From the NCBI GenBank assembly GCA_944384985.1, contig CALWVM010000003.1, positions 1 to 64,000 on the forward strand: DNA of 64,000 nucleotides, read 5' to 3'. The stretch is from an uncultured Clostridia bacterium. Lineage in GTDB: Bacteria; Bacillota; Clostridia; Oscillospirales; Acutalibacteraceae. The translations under genes were made by a program, and so were the position numbers. Below the pieces are notes generated by a model that saw only the letters and a program-made list of their open reading frames with translations, ran no database searches and was not told the DNA's origin. Below are positions 54,038 to 61,613 of the stretch, in pieces (the first letter of the stretch is position 1; each line of letters begins with the position of its first letter).

Positions 54038-54057
54038 ATAGTTTTCGCACAAACTAT
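54038..54057 (+). promoter_or_regulatory. Perfect dyad at the operon's transcription start
   Basis: ATAGTTT, 6 bases, AAACTAT. It begins at the predicted +1 and is where a repressor would block initiation. No regulator gene lies beside it. A further imperfect hairpin (about 54060-54103) fills the rest of the 80-base leader. Confidence 0.55.
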
Positions 54058-54119
54058 TTATTTCGGTTGGCTGCTGTAAAATCCGCTTTCGGCAGCCGAA
54101 ACGCAAAGGAGGAATTCCA

Positions 54120-54881
54120 TTGACCGATTCAAGAACAATGGCGTATGTCAACCTGTATGCGGTTCTCGGTACGCTCGAAAACCTGTGCGCGCTGGACACC
54201 AAAGCAAAAGAGATCCTTTACGAGCTTAAAAAGCCAGTCTCCATCTGCTTTGACGTCAAAGGCGGCCCCACGGCGACGATCAAATTCACCTGCAAGGGCT
54301 GCCGCATGGAGGACGGCAAGCAGCCGCACGACATTTTGATCCCGTTTTCCTCCTGCGAAAAATTCAATGGGATGATCGACGGCACCGTCACCCCCATCCC
54401 CGTCAAGGGCTTTACGAAAATCGGCTTTCTGCTGAAGACCTTCGTGGCACTCACCGACCGCCTGACCGAGCTTCTCCGCCCGAGCGAAGAGAACCTCAAA
54501 GACCCTGCGTTCTTTGAACTTTCCACGGTGCTGACCTTCTATACCATCGCCGTGGCGCTTGCGCAGATCGGCAACCAGGACGCAGTCGGGCGCGCCAGCG
54601 CTTCCTATATGCTCGACGGCGACATTGCGTTCCTCATCAAAGACGGTCCCGCCGCTACGCTGCGTGTGAAGGACCACCGCCTCCTTGCCATCAAGAAAGC
54701 GCCGGAAAAGCCGCGCGCGATCATGCAGTTCGATTCGCTGCAGCTTGCGAACGACCTGTTCAACGGCAAAGTCAACGCGATGGAATGCATCGGTCTTGGC
54801 ACGGTGGAGATCCGCGGGATGCTTTCCATGGTGGACAACATGAACCGCATCCTTGACCGGGTTGCATTGTACTTAGCGTAA
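54120..54881 (+). CDS. Tandem SCP2-like protein A
   Basis: 253 residues from a TTG at 54120, seven bases after AAAGGAGG. By eye it is two copies of one fold. Residues about 39-120 (CFDVKGGPTATIKF, then FNGMIDGT and LTDRLTELL) align with about 166-252 (AFLIKDGPAATLRV, then FNGKVNAMEC and NRILDRVALYL). The pattern matches the SCP2 sterol-carrier fold, which binds fatty-acyl or other hydrophobic ligands in a groove. No signal peptide, so cytoplasmic. First gene of the operon; the last gene encodes another tandem-SCP2-like protein. Confidence 0.7.
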   Translation: MTDSRTMAYVNLYAVLGTLENLCALDTKAKEILYELKKPVSICFDVKGGPTATIKFTCKGCRMEDGKQPHDILIPFSSCEKFNGMIDGTVTPIPVKGFTKIGFLLKTFVALTDRLTELLRPSEENLKDPAFFELSTVLTFYTIAVALAQIGNQDAVGRASASYMLDGDIAFLIKDGPAATLRVKDHRLLAIKKAPEKPRAIMQFDSLQLANDLFNGKVNAMECIGLGTVEIRGMLSMVDNMNRILDRVALYLA

Positions 54882-54895
54882 GGAGGGACCTTCTC

Positions 54896-56164
54896 ATGAG
54901 CAAATTTCCGGAATACAAACACGACAAAAGCCATGAATATTTTAACCGCGCCATCAAGGTGATCCCCTCGGGCATTTACGGGCATCTCGGTCCCGGCGAG
55001 GGGCTTTGGGTGCCGGTCTCGAAATGGCCGTTTTTCTCGGAAAAGGCGCAGGGCACCTATTTCTGGGATGTGGACGGCAACAAATACATTGACTTCATGT
55101 GCGCCTACGGCCCGAACGTGCTCGGCTACAACGACCCCGACGTGGACGCGGCGGCACTCAAGCAGCTTAAACTCGGCAACTGCACCACCTCGCCGTCGAA
55201 GGTCATGGTGGAATGCGCCGAAAATCTGGTAGATACCATCGCTTCGGCGGACTGGGCGTTCTTTGCGAAGAACGGTTCGGACACCACCACCCTCGCGGTT
55301 ATGGCGGCGCGCGCGCATACGCACAAGAAAAAAATGTTCTTCTTGAAGGGCTATTACCACGGCGACTTCCAGTGGGCACAGAAGGTGGACTATCCCGGTA
55401 TTCTGCCCGAGGATGTCGCGAACAACGTGGTCGTCCCGTGGTTCAATCTTCAGGCGCTCGAAGACGCCTATAACGCCTGCGACGGCGACGTGGCGGGTCT
55501 CATCGCGCAGCCTTACGACCACGGCAATTTCAAAGACAACGAAGTTGCTTCCAAAGAATATTGGCAGGCGGTGCGCAAATTCTGCGACGAAAAGGGCATG
55601 GTGCTCATTTTCGACGACGTGCGCACGGGCTTCCGTCTCGATTTGCAGGGCTCTGACCACTACTACGGCATCAAAGCCGACCTCATCTGCTTCTGCAAGG
55701 CGCTTGCCAACGGCTACAATATGTCGGCGCTTTGCGGCGGCGAGCATATGAAGAGCACCGTTTCGGGCATCACCTATACGGGTTCGTACTGGATGAGCGC
55801 TGTCCCGTTTGCCGCGAGCATCGCGTGCATCAACAAGATGAAAAAGCTCAACACCCCCAAGATGTTCCGCGAAATGGGCACGAAGCTCACGGACGGCTTC
55901 AAGGCCGCGGCGGCGGAACACGGGTTTGACCTTGTGGTTTCGGGTGAGCCGGCGCTCTTTTATCTGCGCATCGCCAACGATGACAGCCTGATGCTCCATC
56001 AGGAGTGGGTCGCTGAGTGCGTCAGCCGCGGGCTGTTTTTGGCGTCGCACCACAACCACTTCATGAACGCCGCCGTCACCGACGACGACATCAAAAAGGC
56101 GATCGAGATCGCGGAAGATGCGTTCGGCGTCGTTGAAAAGCGGCATCCGGAACTCAAGGGCTGA
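54896..56164 (+). CDS. Class-III PLP aminotransferase, glutamate-semialdehyde aminomutase-like
   Basis: 422 residues; AAGGAGGG eight bases before the ATG. N-terminal VIPSGIYGHLGPGEG and YFWDVDGNKYIDFMCAYGP are typical of the GSA-aminomutase branch. The PLP-site segment reads LIFDDVRTGFR, where most relatives have DEV; the Schiff-base Lys is in CKALANGYNMSALCGG. It should move an amino group to or within an aldehyde or keto compound. It is not HemL by context, since no tetrapyrrole gene is nearby. Its position between an SCP2-like gene and a split transketolase suggests it works on a sugar-derived carbonyl, which is inference. Confidence 0.85.
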   Translation: MSKFPEYKHDKSHEYFNRAIKVIPSGIYGHLGPGEGLWVPVSKWPFFSEKAQGTYFWDVDGNKYIDFMCAYGPNVLGYNDPDVDAAALKQLKLGNCTTSPSKVMVECAENLVDTIASADWAFFAKNGSDTTTLAVMAARAHTHKKKMFFLKGYYHGDFQWAQKVDYPGILPEDVANNVVVPWFNLQALEDAYNACDGDVAGLIAQPYDHGNFKDNEVASKEYWQAVRKFCDEKGMVLIFDDVRTGFRLDLQGSDHYYGIKADLICFCKALANGYNMSALCGGEHMKSTVSGITYTGSYWMSAVPFAASIACINKMKKLNTPKMFREMGTKLTDGFKAAAAEHGFDLVVSGEPALFYLRIANDDSLMLHQEWVAECVSRGLFLASHHNHFMNAAVTDDDIKKAIEIAEDAFGVVEKRHPELKG

Positions 56165-56220
56165 AAAACAGGCTTGTTTAGCGGCACGCGCCGCAGCAAT
56201 ATAAACCAGGGAGGAAAAAT

Positions 56221-57099
56221 ATGCAAAGAGCACCTTTGACCAAGGACGAGTGGCTGGCGCTGGAGAAAAAGGCGAACGAGCTGCGCCACCTCTGCTTACA
56301 GACCACGGTTTGGGCTGGCAGCGGCCATATCGGCGGCGGCATGAGCGTCATGGACATTTTGACCGTTATGTATCACCGCTATCTCAACATCAAGCTGGAC
56401 GACCCAAAATGGGAAGACCGCGACCGCTTTATTCTCAGCAAGGGCCACGCGGGCATTGCGTATGCCCCCGTTTTGTGCGACCTCGGGTGGAACGATCCCG
56501 AGCAGCTCAAGACCTTCAACCTGACGAACTCCAAAATGGGCATCCACCTCGATTCCAATAAAGTCGTCGGCGTGGACGCTTCCACGGGGTCTCTCGGCCA
56601 CGGCATCCCGATCGCTGCCGGTACGGCAATCGCCGCGCGGGTCCTTGGCAAGGATTATACAACCTATGTCGTCACGGGCGACGGCGAACTGGACGAAGGC
56701 TCTAACTGGGAGGGCCTGATGACCATCCACCACTACAACCTCACCAACTGCATCACCATTGTGGACCGCAACCATTACATGATCGACGGCGACACCGAAG
56801 ACGTGATGAAGCTCGAGCCCCTGCCCGACAAATTCACTGCGTTCGGGTTCAACACGATCGTCTGCGACGGTAACAACATCGTGGACCTCTGCCGCGCCAT
56901 CGACGCCGCGCACGCCTGCACCGAAAAGCCGAGCGTGATCGTGGCGCAGACCGTAAAAGGCGTCGGCATCAAGCTGACGGCGGGCAACTACAAGTGGCAT
57001 TACGGCGCGATCGACGAGGATATGGCGAAGGTCGCCGCAAAGGATTTGGATGAATACAGCGCCGAGCGTATTGAACGCTGCGGAAAGGAGTTTGCGTAA
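56221..57099 (+). CDS. Transketolase N-terminal subunit (ThDP-binding half)
   Basis: 292 residues, the PP domain of a split transketolase. The thiamine diphosphate motif is GDGELDEGSNWEG (153-165) with Asn in the right place, and the conserved His are in SGHIGGG (His36) and SKGHAGIAY (His76). It pairs with the next gene, whose ATG overlaps its stop by one base (TAATG). Such split pairs often serve specialised pathways rather than the core pentose phosphate cycle. Confidence 0.92.
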   Translation: MQRAPLTKDEWLALEKKANELRHLCLQTTVWAGSGHIGGGMSVMDILTVMYHRYLNIKLDDPKWEDRDRFILSKGHAGIAYAPVLCDLGWNDPEQLKTFNLTNSKMGIHLDSNKVVGVDASTGSLGHGIPIAAGTAIAARVLGKDYTTYVVTGDGELDEGSNWEGLMTIHHYNLTNCITIVDRNHYMIDGDTEDVMKLEPLPDKFTAFGFNTIVCDGNNIVDLCRAIDAAHACTEKPSVIVAQTVKGVGIKLTAGNYKWHYGAIDEDMAKVAAKDLDEYSAERIERCGKEFA

Positions 57100-58109
57100 T
57101 GGCTGGAGGATTTGTTTACAACGTCATCGAAACCCCCGAGCTTTCCACCTCGGAGATCTACGGAAAAACGCTGGCGGAGCTCGCCAAAGAACATAAAGAG
57201 ATCGTCGCGGTCACAGCGGACCTTGCCACCTCGACAAAATTGCAGGACTTCACAAATGCCTGCCCCGACCGCGTGTTCAACGTCGGCATTGCCGAACAGA
57301 ACATGCTGGGCGTTGCGGCCGGTATGGCGCGCGCGGGGCTTGTGCCCTTCGCTTCGACGTTCTCCGTGTTCGCTTCGCTGCGTGCGGCGGACCAGCTGCA
57401 CACCGACATCTGCTATCAGAACGTCAACGCCAAGATCATCGCCACGCACTCGGGCACTTCGTTCGGTCAGGCGGGTTCCACACACCACGCCATCGTCGAT
57501 TTGGCTGTGACGCGTGCCATGCCGAACCTGACAGTCATCTGCCCGGCGGACGGCTACGAGACTGCAAACGCGGTCAAGGCGGCATATGAAAACTACGGCC
57601 CTTACTACATCCGCATCAACCGCGGCTTCGACCGTGTGCTGTATGACAATGAGGATTACGGGTTTGAAGTCGGCAAAGCGGTGGAAGTCCACCCCGGCAC
57701 CGACATCACCGTCATCGCCTGCGGTTCGTGTGTGTTCCAGGCGCGCGAGGCGGCGAAATTCCTCGATAATGCCGACGGCTTAAAGGTCCGCGTACTCAAC
57801 ATGCACACCATCAAGCCCATTGACAAGGAAGCCATTCTCAAAGCCGTGCAGGAGACCCGCCGCATCATCACCGTGGAGGATCACAGCGTGCTCGGCGGGC
57901 TTGGCTCCGCAGTCGCAGAGGTCGTCGTGGAATCCGGCAAAGGCTGCGCATTCAAAAAGCTCGGCCATCCCGACAAATTCGCCCCCATCGGGCTGCATGA
58001 GGACATCATGTCCATCGTCGGCATCGACGCCAACGGCATCATCGAAGCCGTGCGTGAAGTCATGCACAAAGACTTCGAGCTCGACGACGACTGGGAAGAC
58101 GAGGTCTGA
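57099..58109 (+). CDS. Transketolase C-terminal subunit (pyrimidine-binding half)
   Basis: 336 residues: Pyr domain plus C-terminal domain. The catalytic Glu lies in NVGIAEQNMLGVAAG, with THHAIVDLAVTRAMPN and VTVEDHSVLGGLG further on. Together with the preceding subunit it makes a full two-chain transketolase that moves two-carbon ketol units between sugars or aldehydes. The stop is followed 35 bases later by the second SCP2-like gene. Confidence 0.92.
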   Translation: MAGGFVYNVIETPELSTSEIYGKTLAELAKEHKEIVAVTADLATSTKLQDFTNACPDRVFNVGIAEQNMLGVAAGMARAGLVPFASTFSVFASLRAADQLHTDICYQNVNAKIIATHSGTSFGQAGSTHHAIVDLAVTRAMPNLTVICPADGYETANAVKAAYENYGPYYIRINRGFDRVLYDNEDYGFEVGKAVEVHPGTDITVIACGSCVFQAREAAKFLDNADGLKVRVLNMHTIKPIDKEAILKAVQETRRIITVEDHSVLGGLGSAVAEVVVESGKGCAFKKLGHPDKFAPIGLHEDIMSIVGIDANGIIEAVREVMHKDFELDDDWEDEV

Positions 58110-58144
58110 TTTTCCCTTGCAGTACCGAAAGGAGCGTGAAAGTT

Positions 58145-58951
58145 TTGCATACAAAAGAAGAACTGTATTCCAATAAGATCTTTTTCAATGCCGCGCTGCC
58201 GCTGGTCAAAGTCATTGCCCACGACGTGCCGTCTTTGAAAAAGCAGTTTGCAAAGGTCCACGCCGTCATTCAGGTCAGCGCCCTTGACCCGGACGCGGAA
58301 GGCGGCAAGGTCGGGATGCACTTTGTCGTCAACGGCGACGAATGGCTTGTGCACCTCAACAAAGTGGACCCCCGCCCCCATGTGGAGCTGGAATTCAAGA
58401 GCATTGAGGCGATGAATGCTTTCTTTAAGGGCAAAATCGGCCCTGCCACACTGCCGAAAATGCGCGGTGTAGTCAAGCACTTCGGCGCGTTCAAGGCGTT
58501 CTTGATGACGCTTCTGAAAATGGCTTCGCTGCTCGGCGCGACGGAAGCCCCGAAGGATGAAGCGACCAAGGAGCTTATGGTCAAGTGCTTCTTCTATCTG
58601 CTGTCCTCCGGCATCAGCCAGTTGAACAAAATGGGGCACGAGGATATCCACGACTGGACCTCCAAGAGCCCGGACCGCGTCTATGCGTGGGCGGTCAACG
58701 GGTATCCGCAGATTTCGGCATATCTGCGCATCAAGGCAGGCAAATCGAGAGCGGGCCGCGGCGAGTACAAACGCGCCATGCCGTTCTTTACGCTGCGCTT
58801 TGACAGTCTCGACAGTGCACTGGGTATTTTACTCGGCACCGATGACATGCTGGAAGCCGTAAAACAGGGCCGCCTGATTATGGACGGCGCGCCCGAATTC
58901 GGCGGACAGCTGGGCACCTATATGCTCGAAGTTGCCGCGCTGGCAAAATAA
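58145..58951 (+). CDS. Tandem SCP2-like protein B
   Basis: 268 residues from a TTG at 58145, nine bases after GGAG; a GTG at 58136 is in frame but only one base from the ribosome site. Like protein A it reads as two SCP2-like halves. Residues about 55-130 (GMHFVVNGDEWLVHL, then FFKGKIGPATL and GVVKHFGAF) and about 180-268 (VYAWAVNGYPQISAYLRIK, then DDMLEAVKQGRLIMDG) show the beta-sheet, helix and GRLIMDG-type end of SCP2. Cytoplasmic. It ends the operon; a hairpin follows 14 bases later. Confidence 0.68.
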   Translation: MHTKEELYSNKIFFNAALPLVKVIAHDVPSLKKQFAKVHAVIQVSALDPDAEGGKVGMHFVVNGDEWLVHLNKVDPRPHVELEFKSIEAMNAFFKGKIGPATLPKMRGVVKHFGAFKAFLMTLLKMASLLGATEAPKDEATKELMVKCFFYLLSSGISQLNKMGHEDIHDWTSKSPDRVYAWAVNGYPQISAYLRIKAGKSRAGRGEYKRAMPFFTLRFDSLDSALGILLGTDDMLEAVKQGRLIMDGAPEFGGQLGTYMLEVAALAK

Positions 58952-58964
58952 ACACAAAACAAAA

Positions 58965-58992
58965 GGGCGCACTGTTTTCCGACAGTGCGCCC
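58965..58992. terminator. Hairpin terminator after the SCP2-like operon
   Basis: A perfect 11-bp stem (58965-58975 with 58982-58992). The T run is on the minus side; on the plus side only the stem strength supports termination. Confidence 0.6.
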
Positions 58993-59043
58993 GTATCCTC
59001 GAAGGATCCGGCACAGTAAAGTTTTCGCCCGCCCATTACAAAA

Positions 59044-59202
59044 GGCGGCGGGGTCGAGGGGCAGCGCCCCCGTCGCGTCCCGCAGGACGCGAAATCTTTT
59101 CTATTCTAAAAACGCAGGAGGGGCGCAAAATGTCCCGGTGGGACGTTTTGCGGTGGGGAACCCTCGTCGGGGCTTCCCCCGATGTGCCGTTGCACGGCGC
59201 AT
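59044..59202. repeat. Second multi-hairpin intergenic repeat
   Basis: Five consecutive palindromes: GGGGC/GCCCC, GCGTCC/GGACGC, CGCAAAA...TTTTGCG (13 bp with one G-T), TCGGGG/CCCCGA and GCCGT/ACGGC. It has no convincing gene; short frames through it lack composition like that of the neighbours. It differs in sequence from the element at 22146-22345. The rest of 58993-59311 shows no other feature. Confidence 0.55.
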
Positions 59203-59311
59203 TTATAGGGTTACTTTTTGTGTGTTCCTATGGAACCACTTCTTCGACAAACAAAGGGAGCACTGAATACGCCAGCGCGCCCTTTTTCTTTAGGCGGGAA
59301 AGGAGCCGAAC

Positions 59312-60421
59312 ATGAAGCGAAAAGGCGTTGGCAAAAAGATCGGGAAAGTGATCGCCATTGTGCTCGCGTGCGCGATCGTTGTGGGCGTAGCGGGCTATTT
59401 CATCGGCGGTGTCAACACCCCGCGCGCCGCAACGGGCTATCGCGCGTTTTTGGCAAACGCAACGGAATATATCGAGCGCGGCGTGCGCGGAGCTGTAAAA
59501 AGCGATAATGATTACACGGGTTACATGGAACTTGCCGCAATCCCGGAAGTGGAAAACGGCTATGTACCGCAGGGCTATTGCTATTGCGAAACACTGAACA
59601 GCCATGTGATTTCGTATTATCACGACGATGAAGCGTCCGTTTTGAGCTTTGTGGACGCTGCCACGGGAGAGCGCACCAAAACGCTGCATTTGCAAAACGC
59701 CGACGGCACGGACTTCACCGGCCACGCGGGCGGGCTTGCCGACAGCGGCGAATACCTGTATCTGTGTTCCGGGAACAGCGTCTACCGTTTTTCGATTGCG
59801 GAAACGGATGCGCTCGCGGACGGCGGCACGCTCGTGCTTGATAGCTTCGTGGACACGGACGTGCGCTGCTCGTATATCCATTGCGACGGGAAATACCTGT
59901 ACGCCGGGGAGTTTTACACCTATTATCCTGACGACCGCTACGGCACAGACAAAACGCACCACATGCAGATGACGATGACCGAGATCCACTTCTCGCGCGT
60001 GAACGCCTATGCGCTTGAACCGCTGAACGCCGCTTTCAATGCCGGGAACGGGTCCGTGCCCATCCCCGCGTTCGCCTGCACCACGCCGAACCTTGTGCAG
60101 GGCATGGCGCGATTGCCCGACGGCGGCTTTGCTTTAAGCACCTCCTATGGGCGCAATACGGACTCGCACCTGCTTTTGTACACAGACGTCACGAAGCGCG
60201 AACCCGCCTATTATCTGACGGTGCCGGGCGGAGACGTGCCCGTTTATGCCTTGACAAACGACGCACAGACCGCATCCCTGCGCCTGCCCCCGCTTTTGGA
60301 GGGTGTGGACATAAAGGACGGCGCGGTGACGGGTATTTTCGAATCCGGCGCGCAAAAATACAGCGACGGCAAGTTCCCGCTCAATCAAATCTGCGCATTC
60401 GCAGAAAATACAGCCGCCTAA
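59312..60421 (+). CDS. Secreted or membrane-anchored beta-propeller-like protein
   Basis: 369 residues; AAAGGAG seven bases before the ATG. Basic start and one hydrophobic helix (about 11-32) make it exported, probably anchored. The rest is beta-rich with repeated strands such as VISYYHDDEASVLSFVDAATGERTKTL and GEYLYLCSGNSVYRF, which suggests a propeller of about six blades by periodicity. No catalytic motif is evident. I do not recognise the family. It is a single gene closed by a strong terminator. Confidence 0.65.
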   Translation: MKRKGVGKKIGKVIAIVLACAIVVGVAGYFIGGVNTPRAATGYRAFLANATEYIERGVRGAVKSDNDYTGYMELAAIPEVENGYVPQGYCYCETLNSHVISYYHDDEASVLSFVDAATGERTKTLHLQNADGTDFTGHAGGLADSGEYLYLCSGNSVYRFSIAETDALADGGTLVLDSFVDTDVRCSYIHCDGKYLYAGEFYTYYPDDRYGTDKTHHMQMTMTEIHFSRVNAYALEPLNAAFNAGNGSVPIPAFACTTPNLVQGMARLPDGGFALSTSYGRNTDSHLLLYTDVTKREPAYYLTVPGGDVPVYALTNDAQTASLRLPPLLEGVDIKDGAVTGIFESGAQKYSDGKFPLNQICAFAENTAA

Positions 60422-60450
60422 GCCAAAATACAAATCGTTGCATACCCAAA

Positions 60451-60490
60451 GCGGGGACGCTTCTTGATGAAGCGTCCCCGCAGTTTTTAT
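60451..60490. terminator. Bidirectional terminator between convergent genes
   Basis: A perfect 13-bp stem (60451-60463 with 60469-60481), TTGAT loop, then AGTTTTTATTT on the plus strand. It also lies 17 bases after the leuB stop on the minus strand. Confidence 0.85.
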
Positions 60491-60506
60491 TTGGCTTTTC
60501 CTTGTC

Positions 60507-61577
60507 TTACAGCAGCGACGCTACCGTATCGCCCATTTCGGACGTTGTGACCTTGCGGAAGCCTTCTTCGTAAATATCGGGCGTGCGCACCGATTCCAGC
60601 GCCGTATTCACTGCGTTTTCGATCGCCGCTGCCGCCTGCGGCTCGTCGAGAGAATACCGAAGCATCATTGCTGCGGAAAGGATCGTGGCAAGCGGGTTTG
60701 CCACCCCCTGCCCCGCGATGTCGGGCGCGGAGCCGTGGATCGGCTCGTAAAGCCCGAACTTGCCCTCCGCGAGAGACGCAGAAGCGAGCATCCCAATAGA
60801 GCCCGAAATCATGGACGCTTCATCCGACAAAATATCGCCGAACATATTGGACGTCACGATCACATCGAACTGCTTCGGGTTGCGCACAAGCTGCATGGCG
60901 CAGTTGTCCACATACATGTGGTTGAGCTCGACCTCCGGGTAGTCGGCGGACATTTCGATGACCGTTTTGCGCCACAGCCGCGAGGAATCGAGCACATTCG
61001 CCTTGTCCACGCTCGTCAGCTTTTTGTTGCGCTTCATCGCCATTTCAAAGGCAGTTTTTGCGATCCGGCGGATCTCCGGCACCGAATACTGCTCGGTGTC
61101 ATAGGCATACGTGACACCGTTTTCCTCGCCCGTGCCGCGTTTCCCGAAATAGATGCCGCCCGTAAGCTCCCGGACAATGAGGATATCCATGCTGTCGCCG
61201 ATGATCTCATCCTTGATCGGCGATGCGCTCTTGAGGGGCTTGAAGATCGTCGCAGGGCGCAGGTTCGCATACAGCCCCAGCGCGCTGCGGATCCCCAGAA
61301 GCCCCGCTTCAGGACGGTTGGAGCCGGGCTGGCTGTCCCATTTCGGGCCGCCGACCGCGCCCAAAAATACGCAGTCCGCCGCCTTGCATGCGTCTACTGT
61401 CTCCTGCGGCAGCGGCACGCCTGTTGCATCGATCGCCGCGCCGCCCATCAGCCGCTCATCATAGGTCATCTGAAAGCCGAATTTTTCGCCGGCGGCGTCC
61501 AAAACCTTCAGCGCCTCATTTACGATTTCGGGCCCGATGCCGTCGCCCTTTAACACCACGATTTTATGTTCTCTCAT
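60507..61577 (-). CDS. leuB: 3-isopropylmalate dehydrogenase
   Basis: 356 residues, NAD- and Mg-dependent decarboxylating dehydrogenase, third step of leucine synthesis. [46 protein letters not shown] and the NAD-site [13 protein letters not shown] are all present. It follows leuA by 36 bases. leuC and leuD, for the isomerase, are not between them as in many operons. Confidence 0.96.
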   Translation of the reverse strand: MREHKIVVLKGDGIGPEIVNEALKVLDAAGEKFGFQMTYDERLMGGAAIDATGVPLPQETVDACKAADCVFLGAVGGPKWDSQPGSNRPEAGLLGIRSALGLYANLRPATIFKPLKSASPIKDEIIGDSMDILIVRELTGGIYFGKRGTGEENGVTYAYDTEQYSVPEIRRIAKTAFEMAMKRNKKLTSVDKANVLDSSRLWRKTVIEMSADYPEVELNHMYVDNCAMQLVRNPKQFDVIVTSNMFGDILSDEASMISGSIGMLASASLAEGKFGLYEPIHGSAPDIAGQGVANPLATILSAAMMLRYSLDEPQAAAAIENAVNTALESVRTPDIYEEGFRKVTTSEMGDTVASLL

Positions 61578-61613
61578 GTCTATTGCTCCTTTAAAATCCG
61601 TTTGCGCGGATGG

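Noticed and set aside
54605-56233. A 542-codon frame on the minus strand
   Set aside because: Antisense to the aminotransferase, no domain, no ribosome site.
58932-59315. Possible small proteins read through the hairpin repeat
   Set aside because: The frame consists of palindromic repeat DNA; the one possible start, at about 59130, lies inside the arm of a hairpin.
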